Shown here piece after piece: positions 27,401-37,110 of a stretch of DNA of 64,000 nt. Made by a program: the position numbers and the translations under genes. Below the pieces are notes generated by a model. The model was not told where the DNA came from. It ran no database searches and saw only the letters and a program-made list of their open reading frames with translations. The stretch comes from Neopusillimonas aromaticivorans (GTDB taxonomy: Bacteria; Pseudomonadota; Gammaproteobacteria; Burkholderiales; Burkholderiaceae_B), in NCBI RefSeq assembly GCF_030344915.1, contig NZ_CP128233.1:1364001-1428000 (forward strand). The letters run 5' to 3'. Positions within the stretch are counted from its first letter, which is position 1, and each line of letters opens with the position of its first letter.

Positions 27401-28400
27401 AGTGTTACGTCCGCTTCATCCGCTGCACCCGACAGAGCCGAATTCAGGAAATCAAAACCCACCAAAGCAGCTTCAGCGTGGCTATTGTTCACCGACATGC
27501 TCGAGAGCGCTTCGGTGATGTTCTGTGTGCGGTACTCGACCGTGTTCGCATTGATGCGAGCGACGTTAACATTCTGAACACCGGTAGCGTCTTGCAGGTC
27601 AAGCGCACGAACAGCATCCATTCCAACCACATCGACGTTGATGGTCTCAATGCCGTTGAGCGTCGGGGTGATCAGGTTGACACCGCCGTCGGTATCGTCA
27701 ACATACGTGAAATTCAGCGTGGGATTGTCGCCCTTACCGGTCAGAACGTCATCGTCGTTCAACGTGTTCATCTGATCGGTGCCGCCAGGTGTCCAGCCAC
27801 GGGGGCTTCGAACACGTTAGCTGTCGCTGTGTCGGGATTCACAGTGAGCGTGAAAGTTTGCCCCAAACCAGGAATACCACCAGCCTTAGCTGCCTCAACA
27901 GAGGCAGGATCAGCCGTTACACCGCCCAAAACCGAAGTCGCATAAGCAACATTGCCATTGTTCTCACCGTACCACTGAGCTACATCGGTCTTGTTGATAA
28001 ACAGAGCTTTCGATGTTTCGGCGGCAGTAACCAGATCAGCCGGAGTACCCGGAGCCGGAACATAGTTTGTGACAACACTGATCATTTGTGTGATTACAGA
28101 ACCCGGCGTAGCGCCTGGCTGGTTCAGCTCATTTGTCCAGTATTCCAGACCGGCTTGATCAGGATTACGACCAAGCACGTTAATGTAGAAACTTTCAATG
28201 ACTTGCCAGTTGGAAAGAAAATCAGGGTAGTAGTCACGTGCTGCAGAAACGCCATACATCTCGTTAGCGATGCTAGTCAGGGATGCACCTGCATCAAGTT
28301 TTTGCACCCAGAAGCCCAAGCCTTCGCCGTCGGGCGCACGGCCGAACAGCGCGACGTACAGCTGGGAAATTTCGGTACGCATTGCATTGGTAATTGCCAT
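24480..28400 (-). CDS. DUF4214-containing giant Ca-binding-repeat S-layer/adhesin protein, copy B
   Basis: About 1307 aa after adding one base at each of about 24700, 25245-25249 and 27801-27805. The start at 28400 (MAITNAMRTEISQLYVALFG) has an AAGGAG site. Residues about 10-140 are DUF4214 units (LFGRAPDGEGLGFWVQKL; VLGRNPDQAGLEYWTNEL). The rest is a Asn/Thr/Ala/Asp-rich beta-helix/beta-roll chain with Gly-Asp repeats (DTIDGGEGDNTVVVT, GGAGDDTLLAGAAVT, GGAGNDTLDASG). The C-terminus is VFFDRNADGTADEAVQ to ADFV. There is no Sec signal; the layout matches type I-secreted S-layer proteins such as RsaA of Caulobacter. A matching TolC-type gene lies at 29882. It should be the expressed copy. Confidence 0.8.
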
Positions 28401-28645
28401 CTTAATATTGCTCCTTAAATTGGAAGATTCAAAACCACCGTCGCGATTATTGCATAATTGCACGACTGTTGTTAAGACCAAAACCCGCCCCGCCTGTCGC
28501 TGTTAACGACGAACTGCTTAAGCAAGTAAATTTTTGTACAACTTATACTATCCACTATAGCACAGGGCAGAAGCTTAGCCGAAAAACCCCCATTCGGCCA
28601 ACACCACACTAAAAAAGTTGCTTTGGCACGACAGCCCCGCGGCGC
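28401..28645 (-). promoter_or_regulatory. Leader/promoter region of adhesin copy B
   Basis: A 245-base A/T-richer gap upstream of the adhesin. On minus it holds TATAGT- and TATAAG-like -10 candidates near 28545-28560 and then a long leader (about 150 bases) before AAGGAG and the ATG. Abundant S-layer mRNAs often have such long stable leaders. The exact promoter is not assigned. Confidence 0.3.
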
Positions 28646-29686
28646 TTATATGGCGTGCTGTTTGCGCCAGCGCATACGCCAGCGCAAACAGGGGCGTTCA
28701 ACCCAACGCTGAATAGCCCAGGCCAAGCCCACGCACAAGGCCAGAAAAAACGGCAGCTGGGCCACGCCAACCCCGGCAGGGAAGAACACCCAAAAAATCA
28801 GGAAGTGGTTCAGAAATACCCCATACGACACGTCGCCGGCCAGTTCGTCCCAATGCTGACGCCGGCGTCGTGCCAGCAGATGTAACAGTGGAAAAATGAT
28901 AACCAGGCCAAGCAGTACTTCCTGGTTATAGGGCTGGCGCAAGCTGCCATGTGCATACGCCAGCACACCGGCAAACATGGCAAGCAGCACTGCCCCAAAC
29001 ACAAGCCCATAGGCCCTGCGCCCAGCCCCGTGCCCCGACCCCACTGACGCCTGATGGCAGCGGTGCAACAGCGCACCCAGGAAAAAATAGCTTAGCACCC
29101 CGGGAAGCAAACGATAGCCGAACCAGTCGCTGTTAACCACCCCGGCCAGCGCAAGTACAGCCACCAATAGGGCAATGACGAAAACGATCAGGAAAAACGG
29201 GCGCAACCGTTGACCCCAGGGCGGGGCAACCAGCAGCAAGAATGGGGCCAGCAGGTAAAACTGAATTTCCGCCCCCAACGACCAGGCTGGCGGCACCAGG
29301 GTGAAGTGGTCGCTGCCGTTCCACATATAGTAATTTAGCGGGACAACCAGCAGGTTGTTGATATAGTCACCAACGTCAGGCGTTGCCCCAAGAAAATGGT
29401 CAACTGATGCGTTACCTGCCGGCAAGCTGGCAAAGTGATACCAAAGCAGGGTCAACACCGCATAGAACAGGTATTGCGGCATCAGGCGCAGGGCACGGTC
29501 GACATAAAAGTTGCCGGCCGCACTCGGGGTGGGATAGTGGCGCTGAAGCAGCCCGCTCATGACATAGCCGGAAATCAGGTAGAAGCCGATGACCGCACTA
29601 ACGCCAGGGTTCAAACCGGCGATGCGAAAATCGACATGGCTGGCCGCAACAGCCAAGGCCAGAATAAGCCGTAAAGTACCAAGCAT
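28646..29686 (-). CDS. Acyltransferase 3 family membrane protein (OafA/YrhL-like)
   Basis: A 346-aa polytopic membrane protein, about 10 hydrophobic spans. It begins MLGTLRLILALAVAASHVDF, with the catalytic His in the first span (family R..A...V...H). FYVDRALRLMPQYLFY is the conserved second-loop Arg motif, followed by PPAWSLGAEIQFYLLAPFLL. It transfers acyl groups (often acetyl) to extracellular polysaccharide or lipid-linked sugars at the inner membrane. Position between the S-layer gene and the polysaccharide cluster suggests O-acetylation of the surface glycan. The frame is intact. Confidence 0.88.
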   Translation of the reverse strand: MLGTLRLILALAVAASHVDFRIAGLNPGVSAVIGFYLISGYVMSGLLQRHYPTPSAAGNFYVDRALRLMPQYLFYAVLTLLWYHFASLPAGNASVDHFLGATPDVGDYINNLLVVPLNYYMWNGSDHFTLVPPAWSLGAEIQFYLLAPFLLLVAPPWGQRLRPFFLIVFVIALLVAVLALAGVVNSDWFGYRLLPGVLSYFFLGALLHRCHQASVGSGHGAGRRAYGLVFGAVLLAMFAGVLAYAHGSLRQPYNQEVLLGLVIIFPLLHLLARRRRQHWDELAGDVSYGVFLNHFLIFWVFFPAGVGVAQLPFFLALCVGLAWAIQRWVERPCLRWRMRWRKQHAI

Positions 29687-29881
29687 TGTAGGGGCATCAG
29701 GCCGTAAAAGTGGGCGATTATACCGCTTTGCCCGACACGGCAGCCGGCAGGCTGGTGCCCATACGGCAATGCCCTTGCTGTGCCCCTGTAACGCAAAAGG
29801 CCGGGTGTTATGATTGCTTTTTAGCAGTTGGCACGCTTAGCCGCCCAAGCCTGTCGTCATCCCTTACTTCCCGCGCTTCTG

Positions 29882-31345
29882 ATGCCCAAGACACTACCCG
29901 TTTTAAAGACAAAAACGGCCTTCCGCAGTTGGTACACGGTGTTAGCACCGATTATCGCCCTGGTCTTTTTTTATGGCTCAACCCGCCTGTCAATTGCCCA
30001 GCCCCAGGCGGCCACTGCAGCTAATGAAGCCCCACCCTTGCAGGAAAGCCAGCCACACGTCATTGACCTGTCCAGTGCCGCGCGGCTGATGCTGGTTAAC
30101 GACCATACCTACCGGGCAGCCATCAGCGAACAGGCCTCCACACAAACAGAACGCGATAAAGGGCGCGCAGGGTTGTTGCCCTCTGTTCAAATGGGTTATT
30201 CATACAGCCGCGTTAGCGGCAGCCGCTGGCAACCTGATTTTCGCGGGCAACGCACCGAATCTGACTTGCGCTACAACTCAAGCAACGGTTACGTGCAGTT
30301 GCGCCAACCCTTGCTTGACTATGGCCGGTATGCCGGCTACCAGCGCGGCCACGCCCTGGCTGACCAGGGGTTGGCCGTTTTTTCGCGAAAGCACCAGGAA
30401 GCCGGCTTAAGGGTGGCCGGCGCTTATTTCAATGTGGTTCTGGCTAAAAGCCAATTGTCGCTTCAAGAAGCGTTGGTGTCGTCACTGACCGACATGGTCA
30501 CGGCCTTTCAGGCACGCTATCGCCAAAGCGAATCCACACGCACAGAGCTTCAAGAAACCGAAGCACGTTTGTCGCTGGCCCAGGCCGATGCGATTCAGGC
30601 CCAAGACCAATTAACGGTGGCCTCACGCGAGCTGCAATCGCTGATCGGCGTCTACCCCCACCCTATTGCTGGCTTGGTGGCCCGTTTTCCGCAGCACCCC
30701 TTGACGCCCGAGCGCCTTGACGACTGGTTGGCGCGGGCCCGCACCAACAGCCCTGAAGTACGGGCCGCACAAGAAGCCGTCACCGTTGCCAATACCGATG
30801 TCGAACAAGCGGGTAGCCGTTATTTGCCCACACTGAATCTTGTCGCAACGTATGGCCGAAGCCAAAGCGACAGCCTGTCATCGCTTGACCAGCGCACCAA
30901 TACGTTCACAATCGGCTTGCAACTGGATATTCCGATTTTTACGGGCGGATACACCACGGCCAACGTAGCGCGTGCGCGAGCCGACCGGGCACGGTTGCAG
31001 CATGAACTGACGGCCGCCCTTGAACGCACCGAAGCGCAAACCACACGGTTCTATACCGATGTGCTTAGCGGGGCAGAGCGCATCAAGGCGTTGCAGGCCG
31101 CTGTTGAGTCGGGCACGCTAAGCCTTGCATCGGCTCGCAAGGGGTTTGTGGCGGGCACGCTAAGCAATATTGATGTCTTGAACACCCAAGACAAATTGTT
31201 TCAGGCACGGTTCGAACTGGTGCGGGCCCAGCTGGATTACCTGCAGGCCCGTCTGGCGCTGGTCGCCGCGACGGGCGACTTGCAAAACAGTACCTTTGAT
31301 GAAATCAATGATACCTACCTGACGGCGGCCAGCACCTTCCGGTAA
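29882..31345 (+). CDS. TolC-family outer-membrane protein (type I secretion)
   Basis: A 487-aa protein starting MPKTLPVLKTKTAFRSWYTV, with an N-terminal hydrophobic segment (PIIALVFFYGSTRLSIA) acting as signal. Two repeats of the OEP fold follow: long helices (EAGLRVAGAYFNVVLAKSQL; YRQSESTRTELQETEARLSL) and beta strands (YLPTLNLVATYGRSQSDSLS; GLQLDIPIFTGGYTTANVAR). It forms the trimeric channel-tunnel for type I secretion or efflux. No ABC ATPase or membrane fusion protein lies in the window. As the only secretion gene near the adhesin, it probably exports it. Its 3' end overlaps the convergent glycosyltransferase by 31 bases. Confidence 0.88.
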   Translation: MPKTLPVLKTKTAFRSWYTVLAPIIALVFFYGSTRLSIAQPQAATAANEAPPLQESQPHVIDLSSAARLMLVNDHTYRAAISEQASTQTERDKGRAGLLPSVQMGYSYSRVSGSRWQPDFRGQRTESDLRYNSSNGYVQLRQPLLDYGRYAGYQRGHALADQGLAVFSRKHQEAGLRVAGAYFNVVLAKSQLSLQEALVSSLTDMVTAFQARYRQSESTRTELQETEARLSLAQADAIQAQDQLTVASRELQSLIGVYPHPIAGLVARFPQHPLTPERLDDWLARARTNSPEVRAAQEAVTVANTDVEQAGSRYLPTLNLVATYGRSQSDSLSSLDQRTNTFTIGLQLDIPIFTGGYTTANVARARADRARLQHELTAALERTEAQTTRFYTDVLSGAERIKALQAAVESGTLSLASARKGFVAGTLSNIDVLNTQDKLFQARFELVRAQLDYLQARLALVAATGDLQNSTFDEINDTYLTAASTFR

Positions 31346-32442
31346 AGATCGGCATAGGCCTTGCCCAGCGCCTTGCCGGAAAACAGCCGTTCGTAGCGCG
31401 CCCGCGCTGCGGCGCCATACTGCGCGGCCAATGGCGCATTTTCCAATAACGAATTGATGGCCTGGGCCAATGCCTGTGGCGCTTCTGGCGGCACTACAAA
31501 ACCGGTTTCCTGGTGGGCGTTCACAAACGATGTGCCGGTACCGATTTCACAACTGACCATGGGCTTGCCAAACAGGCTGGCCTCTACCAGCACCATGCCG
31601 TAGGCTTCTGACCGCAAGTGCGATGGCAACACCAGGGCGCGGCAGTTATGCAGCAGCGCCACCTTCTCGGCATCAGTCACCTGGCCTGTGAACACCACAT
31701 TGCCTAAACCCGACTGGCTGGCTTGCGCCCGCAAGGCGGCACCCTCGGGGCCGGAACCGGCGATCACCACCTTGCCACGAATGGTGCGGGCGGCTTCCAG
31801 CAAGTGGTGCAAGCCTTTGTAGTAGCGCAACACACCGATGAACAGCACGTAAGGCTCATCGGGCCGAAGGCCGTTCCGACTAAAAACAGCGTTATCACCC
31901 TGCGTCGAATACGAGCTTTCTTCAATACCCAAGGGTATTTGGTGCAACCGGCCCTGCAACGAACTGTGCGTCAAGACCGGGCTATTGGCCGCGTAGCCGG
32001 GTGCATTGAAAACAATGGCATCCATGCCACGCAACGTGCGCCACATCAAGGGTGCATAGACCGTGCCCAACCATTTTTGCCGGACAATGTCTGAAATGTA
32101 GGTCAGCACCGAGGGCTTGCAGGGTGCAATTTTGTGCAACACATCACCAAACGGCCACGGGAACAAATAATGCACCACGTCGGCCTGTGAAACGGCCTGA
32201 CGAAACGCGGCCATGGCGGTAACGTCGCCGATGTCGCATGACGCCGGTGCGGCCCACGACTTGCGACGAATGACCGTGGCCTCGGGCCGCTGAATAACCT
32301 GCGGAGACGGCGTGGGCGACAAGGTGAAAATGGTGTTTTCCACACCGAACTGCTGCGTACTCAGGCAAATTTGTCGTATGGCCTCTTGCAGCCCACCGGG
32401 CGGGTCGGGGAAGTAAGTGCGGTAAACGTGTAGTACTTTCAT
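31315..32442 (-). CDS. Glycosyltransferase family 4
   Basis: A 375-aa GT-B fold enzyme. N-terminal domain MKVLHVYRTYFPDPPGGLQE with the usual acceptor-side G-G loop. C-terminal donor domain VLFIGVLRYYKGLHHLLEAA, VVIAGSGPEGAALRAQA, VLPSHLRSEAYGMVLVEASL, including the E-x7-E signature. It transfers a nucleotide-activated sugar, here probably rhamnose, mannose or a GDP-6-deoxyhexose, during O-polysaccharide assembly at the cytoplasmic membrane. It is the last gene of the manC-rfb-gmd-rmd cluster. The start at 32442 fits the fold's first strand. Confidence 0.88.
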   Translation of the reverse strand: MKVLHVYRTYFPDPPGGLQEAIRQICLSTQQFGVENTIFTLSPTPSPQVIQRPEATVIRRKSWAAPASCDIGDVTAMAAFRQAVSQADVVHYLFPWPFGDVLHKIAPCKPSVLTYISDIVRQKWLGTVYAPLMWRTLRGMDAIVFNAPGYAANSPVLTHSSLQGRLHQIPLGIEESSYSTQGDNAVFSRNGLRPDEPYVLFIGVLRYYKGLHHLLEAARTIRGKVVIAGSGPEGAALRAQASQSGLGNVVFTGQVTDAEKVALLHNCRALVLPSHLRSEAYGMVLVEASLFGKPMVSCEIGTGTSFVNAHQETGFVVPPEAPQALAQAINSLLENAPLAAQYGAAARARYERLFSGKALGKAYADLYRKVLAAVR

Positions 32443-32452
32443 CGTTGCAACG

Positions 32453-33593
32453 CTACCCTTGGGCAATAGCCTTGTAAACATTCATGGTTTCCTGGGTACA
32501 GCGCTGCCAGGAAAAACCGGCGGCCTGTGCCAGGCCTGCCGCGCTTGCCTTCGTGCGCCAGCCCTCATCGGTCAGCCCCTTGGCCAGCAGGTCGACCAGT
32601 GCATCGACATTGTCAGGGTCATGGAGGGCGGCCGCACTGCCGGCCACTTCAGGCAAGGTTGACGCATTTGAACACACCACAGGCACCCCGCAGGCCATGG
32701 CTTCCAGCACGGGCAAACCAAACCCTTCGTAAAGTGACGGGTAAGCAAACAACTTGGCGCCGGCCATTAAAAAGGGCAACGTTTGCTGGGGCACAAAACC
32801 CAGATATCGAAGCCACCCTGGTCTTGCGCTTGGCGCAAACGGTCATGCAGCGCATTGCCACCCCAACCCCGGTAACCGGCAATCACCAGTGGCCACGCCT
32901 TGCGCAGCGTAACGGGTAACTTCAGGTAAGCATCCAGCAGCACATCAAGGTTCTTGCGCGGCTCAACCGTACCCGTAAATAAGGTATAAGCACCAGGCGC
33001 AAGGCCGAATTCAGCAATAACCGGCGCCACTTCTTCAGGTGGCCGGGGGCTGAACTCGGCGGCGCTGGCCAACGGCACCACGTAAATACGGTCTAACGGC
33101 CACGAAAAAACGCGCTACTTCTTGACGCGTATATTCCGTGTCGGTAATCAGGGCGCTTGCACGTTTCAGGGAAAGCTCGATCTCGGCTTGCATATACCGC
33201 ACCCGCTCGGGGGTGGCTTTGTGACCATAAGTAGGGCGACAAATCGTGCATGGTGACAACGCTGCGCCCGCCAAAGGGCGGAAGGTAGTAGTTGGGGCCA
33301 TGAAACACGTGGTCTTCCAGGCCCCGCAGCGCACGCGCTTTCAACCACGGGTTTATCGTGCGAAACGCGGCCACCACCCAACGGTTCTTCTGCGCCAGCT
33401 GTTTCCAGGCGGGCAGCGTTGACATGGGCTGCGCCTGGTTGGGCACAGGAATTTGCCGGGTCAGGCCAACACCGCGCAAAAACTGCAGATCTTGCAAGCC
33501 GGCACGTTGCAACCCCTGCGCAAGCTCGAAGGTATAGCGCCCGATGCCGGTTAACGGAAACTTGATCGGGTCTACCGACAAGACAACTTTCAC
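32453..33593 (-). CDS. Glycosyltransferase family 4, three frame breaks
   Basis: Reconstructed to about 380 aa. GTG start at 33593, overlapping the rmd stop (GTGA): VKVVLSVDPIKFPLTGIGRY, the typical opening of WbpX/WbpY-type rhamnosyl/mannosyltransferases. HDLSP...YGHKATPERVRYM, LITDTEYTRQEVARF, YVVPLASAAEFSPRPPEEV, LFTGTVEPRKNLDVLLDAYL and SLYEGFGLPVLEAMACGVPV (E-x7-E) follow in order. Breaks are near 33235, 33106 and 32790; two need removal and one addition of a base. Its resemblance to A-band rhamnosyltransferases agrees with the gmd-rmd genes next door. Confidence 0.8.
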
Positions 33594-34456
33594 TGCGCCG
33601 CCTCGGAGAGCATCCACGCCAGGGTTTCGTGCAGCGCAGGTTGAACCAGGTGAACACCCGCGCCGGCCAGTGCGTTTTGCAAACGATCCGGGCTGCCGCA
33701 TAAACGATGCACCTCGTTCGCGCGAACGAATGCGGGGTTCACTTTGGCCTGTACCGAATGGCCGGAAAGCGCGGTCAGCGTGTCCATGACGTGCTGCAGC
33801 GTGTACGGCTGGCCGGAACACACGTTGTACACCTGCCCGGGCTGACCCTGCTGAAGCAGGCCCAGATATGCATTGCAAACCATGCGAACATCGTTGAATT
33901 CGCGTTCTACATGCAGGTTACCCAGCTCGACAACGGGTGCTTTACGCGCAAAATGGTCAACCAGTTTCGGAATGACGAAATTGGGGGCCTGCCCTGGCCC
34001 GGTATAGTTGAACGGCCGGGTGATAAGCACGGGCAACACGTCGGCGTACGTGCGCGCCATGTGTTCCATGGCCAGCTTGCTGGCCGCATAGTGGTTAACC
34101 GGTGCCGGCGGCTGCGTTTCAGTAATGGGCGAGGCGTCGCAATTACCGTAGATGTTGGCGCTGCTGGCGACCAATACCTTATGCAACGGCTTGCCCGATT
34201 TCACCAGGGCCGACAGCAGGTTACAGGTGCCCACGACATTGACCGCGTAAAACGCGGCATCATCGGCATGCCCCACAAAGCTGATGGCCGCCAGATGCAC
34301 CACGGCATCGAAATCGGCCGCAGCCACCTGCGCCGCCACTGCGGCGGCATCGGTAAGGTTGGCTTGCAAGCCAACCACGCTATGCCCCGCTTGCGTGGCA
34401 GCTGCCTGAAAATGACGGCCCGTGAAACCGTCTAAACCGGTAACGAGCAAACGCAT
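33590..34456 (-). CDS. rmd: GDP-4-keto-6-deoxy-D-mannose reductase (NAD-dependent epimerase family)
   Basis: A 288-aa extended SDR: MRLLVTGLDGFTGRHFQAAA (NAD(P) binding, G-x-x-G-x-x-G), HLAAISFVGHADD, VLVASSANIYG and active site YAASKLAMEH. TRPFNYTGPGQAPNFVIPKL is the motif found in Rmd enzymes. It reduces the Gmd product to GDP-D-rhamnose. Coupled to gmd by TAATG overlap. A GDP-6-deoxytalose product would be an alternative; sequence alone does not settle the stereochemistry. Confidence 0.82.
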   Translation of the reverse strand: MRLLVTGLDGFTGRHFQAAATQAGHSVVGLQANLTDAAAVAAQVAAADFDAVVHLAAISFVGHADDAAFYAVNVVGTCNLLSALVKSGKPLHKVLVASSANIYGNCDASPITETQPPAPVNHYAASKLAMEHMARTYADVLPVLITRPFNYTGPGQAPNFVIPKLVDHFARKAPVVELGNLHVEREFNDVRMVCNAYLGLLQQGQPGQVYNVCSGQPYTLQHVMDTLTALSGHSVQAKVNPAFVRANEVHRLCGSPDRLQNALAGAGVHLVQPALHETLAWMLSEAAQ

Positions 34457-35490
34457 TAGAAAGAGAACCCGGCTTCGTTGCGACGGATGTCGGCGTCAAC
34501 CATCATTTGGCACAACTGCTCTAATGTGGTCTGCGGTTCCCAGCCCAGTTCTTTCCTGGCTTTTTCCGGGTTACCGATCAACAAATCGACTTCGGCCGGC
34601 CGATAGAATTTGGGGTTCACACGCACCAGGGTTCGGCCAGAGGCGTTGTCGATACCCACTTCGTTCTGATCTTTGCCTTCCCATTTAATGTCATACCCTG
34701 CGGCTTTACCGGCCATGGTGACAAAGTCACGAACAGTTTCAGTACGGTTGGTGGCCAACACATAGGTATCGGGCGTGTCGGCCTGCAACATGCGCCACAT
34801 ACCCTCTACATAATCTTTTGCGTAGCCCCAATCGCGTTTGGCATCCAGGTTACCCAGATCAAGAACGTCTTGCTTGCCCAGCTTTATTTTGGCGATGCTG
34901 TCGGTTACCTTGCGGGTCAGGAACTCACGCCCGCGCAACGGCGATTCGTGGTTGAACAAAATACCGCTGGTACCAAAAATATCGTAGCTTTCACGGTAGT
35001 TGATGGTCATCCAGTGCGCATACAGCTTGGCCACGCCATACGGGCTGCGGGGGTAGAACGGTGTGGATTCTGTTTGCGGAATCGCCTGTACCTTGCCAAA
35101 CATTTCAGATGTGCTGGCCTGATAAAAGCGAATTTTCGGATTAACAATACGAATGGCTTCCAGCAGGTTCACAGGGCCAATGCCGGTAATTTCTGCTGTG
35201 GTCAGCGGCTGTTCGAACGACACCCCAACAAAGCTCTGTGCGGCCAGGTTGTAGACCTCGGTGGCTTCACTGGTTTGCAGCAAACGTATGCTGGACGACA
35301 AGTCGGTAAGGTCGTATTCGACCAGATGCAGGTTGGGGTGCTTATCGATGCCCAGCTCTTCGATGCGCCAGAAATTAACCGAACTGGTACGGCGGTAGGT
35401 TCCGTAGACCTGGTAGCCTTTTGCCAGCAAAAGCTCAGCCAAGTAGGCACCGTCTTGCCCGGTAATACCTGTAACGACTGCGTGTTTCAT
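34456..35490 (-). CDS. gmd: GDP-mannose 4,6-dehydratase
   Basis: 344 aa, intact. MKHAVVTGITGQDGAYLAEL, YRRTSSVNFWRIEELGI, NLAAQSFVGVSFEQPLTTAE, YQASTSEMFGKVQ, SPYGVAKLYAHWMTINYRES and GILFNHESPLRGREFLTRKV are all Gmd signatures; the catalytic Thr/Glu and Tyr-x3-Lys are present. It converts GDP-mannose to GDP-4-keto-6-deoxy-D-mannose. The start at 35490 has an AAGGAA site 9 bases upstream. Confidence 0.93.
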   Translation of the reverse strand: MKHAVVTGITGQDGAYLAELLLAKGYQVYGTYRRTSSVNFWRIEELGIDKHPNLHLVEYDLTDLSSSIRLLQTSEATEVYNLAAQSFVGVSFEQPLTTAEITGIGPVNLLEAIRIVNPKIRFYQASTSEMFGKVQAIPQTESTPFYPRSPYGVAKLYAHWMTINYRESYDIFGTSGILFNHESPLRGREFLTRKVTDSIAKIKLGKQDVLDLGNLDAKRDWGYAKDYVEGMWRMLQADTPDTYVLATNRTETVRDFVTMAGKAAGYDIKWEGKDQNEVGIDNASGRTLVRVNPKFYRPAEVDLLIGNPEKARKELGWEPQTTLEQLCQMMVDADIRRNEAGFSF

Positions 35491-35576
35491 GTTAGACATT
35501 TCCTTGTTAATCTGGCCTGATGCCAAGAGGTAATACAATTTGGTGAGCTCGAGCAAATTCGATATGCCTGGACTCG

Positions 35577-36184
35577 TTAAAGACGACCTTCTTGGCGATC
35601 ATCCTGCTCCGCAACCACCTTGTATTGTAGCCTGCCGTAACCGTTAAAAACGTCAGCCTGCGCCAAGCTTTGCCCTTGCCGATCTTTATCTGATAACAAA
35701 GGAAAGCTTTCAATTGGCCACGTAATGGCAAGATCCGGGTCGTTCCAAGCGATGCAATGCTCATCGTCTGGTTGGTAGTAATCGGTGGTTTTGTACAAAA
35801 GTTCGGCTGTTTCGCCAAGCACGACAAACCCGTGGGCGAACCCTTCTGGCACCCAAAGCTGGCGTTTGTTTTCGGCGCTAAGCCGTTCACCCACCCATCG
35901 GCCAAAAAGGGAGACGACTTGCGCAGGTCGACTGCCACGTCGAACACTTCACCCTGAATAACGCGAACCAGCTTGCCTTGGGGCTGTTGCAATTGGTAGT
36001 GCAAACCGCGCAATACGTTCTTGACTGACCGGGAATGATTGTCTTGCACGAACCGCACGCTACGGCCTAAGGCCTGCTCGAATTTAGTGTGGTTGAAGCT
36101 TTCAAAGAAAAAACCACGATCGTCACAAAATACCTGGGGCTCAATACGAAAAACGTCGGGTATGGCCAAGGGCGTTACTTTCAT
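35577..36184 (-). CDS. rfbC: dTDP-4-dehydrorhamnose 3,5-epimerase (frameshifted)
   Basis: About 202 aa after adding one T near 35908. MKVTPLAIPDVFRIEPQVFC, RGFFFESFNHTKFEQALG, FVQDNHSRSVKNVLRGLHYQ (catalytic His), GEVFDVAVDLRKSSP then LWVPEGFAHGFVVLGETAEL and KTTDYYQPDDEHCIAWNDPD. This is the third step of dTDP-L-rhamnose synthesis. The start overlaps the rfbA stop (TGATG). Confidence 0.9.
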
Positions 36185-37068
36185 CAGCACACCGTTTCTT
36201 TCAGAATACGCAGCAAGTATTTGCCGTAGCTGGTTTTGGTCAGTGGCTGGGCCTGTTGCTCAAGTTGTTCTGCACTGATCCAGTGCTTGCGGAAGGCTAT
36301 TTCTTCAGGACAAGCCACTTTCAGGCCCTGGCGTTTTTCAAGGGTGGCAATGAATTGGCCGGCTTCCAACAATGATTCGTGGGTGCCTGTGTCAAGCCAG
36401 GCATAGCCGCGCCGCATAATTTCTACGCTCAACTGGTTCTGTTCAAGATACAGCCGATTCAGATCGGTAATCTCAAGCTCGCCACGTGGCGAAGGCTTCA
36501 AATTACGCGCAAAATCAACCACCTGGTTATCATAAAAATACAACCCCGTAACAGCGTAACTGGATTTTGGCTGGGCCGGTTTTTCTTCCAGGCCCAGCAC
36601 TTTACCCTTGGCGTCGAAGTGGGCCACACCATAGCGTTCAGGGTCGTGCACATGGTAGACAAACACACTGGCGCCACGTTCTCGAGCCATGGCGTTACCC
36701 AACAAGGCATGAAGGTCATGCCCATAGAAGAGGTTGTCGCCCAGGATCAGGGCACTGGGGGCACTGCCAATGAAGTCTTTGCCGATGATAAATGCCTGAG
36801 CCAGGCCGTCGGGGCTAGGTTGCACAGCATACTGCAGGCTTAAGCCCCACTGACTGCCATCGCCCAGCAATTGCTCAAAGCGCGGAGTGTCTTGAGGAGT
36901 AGAAATAACGAGTATGTCACGTATGCCAGCCAGCATTAGCGTACTTAGTGGGTAGTACACCATGGGCTTGTCGTACACCGGTAGCAACTGTTTGCTGATG
37001 GCCAATGTGGCCGGATGCAAACGGGTACCCGAACCGCCAGCCAGAATAATGCCCTTGCGTTGTGTCAT
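36184..37068 (-). CDS. rfbA: Glucose-1-phosphate thymidylyltransferase
   Basis: 294 aa, intact. MTQRKGIILAGGSGTRLHPA, KQLLPVYDKPMVYYPLSTLM, GDNLFYGHDLHALLG, FVYHVHDPERYGVAHFD and GLEEKPAQPKSSYAVTGLYF are RmlA signatures. It makes dTDP-glucose from dTTP and glucose-1-phosphate. It lies between rfbD and rfbC in one operon. Confidence 0.94.
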   Translation of the reverse strand: MTQRKGIILAGGSGTRLHPATLAISKQLLPVYDKPMVYYPLSTLMLAGIRDILVISTPQDTPRFEQLLGDGSQWGLSLQYAVQPSPDGLAQAFIIGKDFIGSAPSALILGDNLFYGHDLHALLGNAMARERGASVFVYHVHDPERYGVAHFDAKGKVLGLEEKPAQPKSSYAVTGLYFYDNQVVDFARNLKPSPRGELEITDLNRLYLEQNQLSVEIMRRGYAWLDTGTHESLLEAGQFIATLEKRQGLKVACPEEIAFRKHWISAEQLEQQAQPLTKTSYGKYLLRILKETVC

Positions 37069-37110
37069 GAAGCTATTCCCTTGCAAATGCGTATACGGCA
37101 TGCCAAGCGG

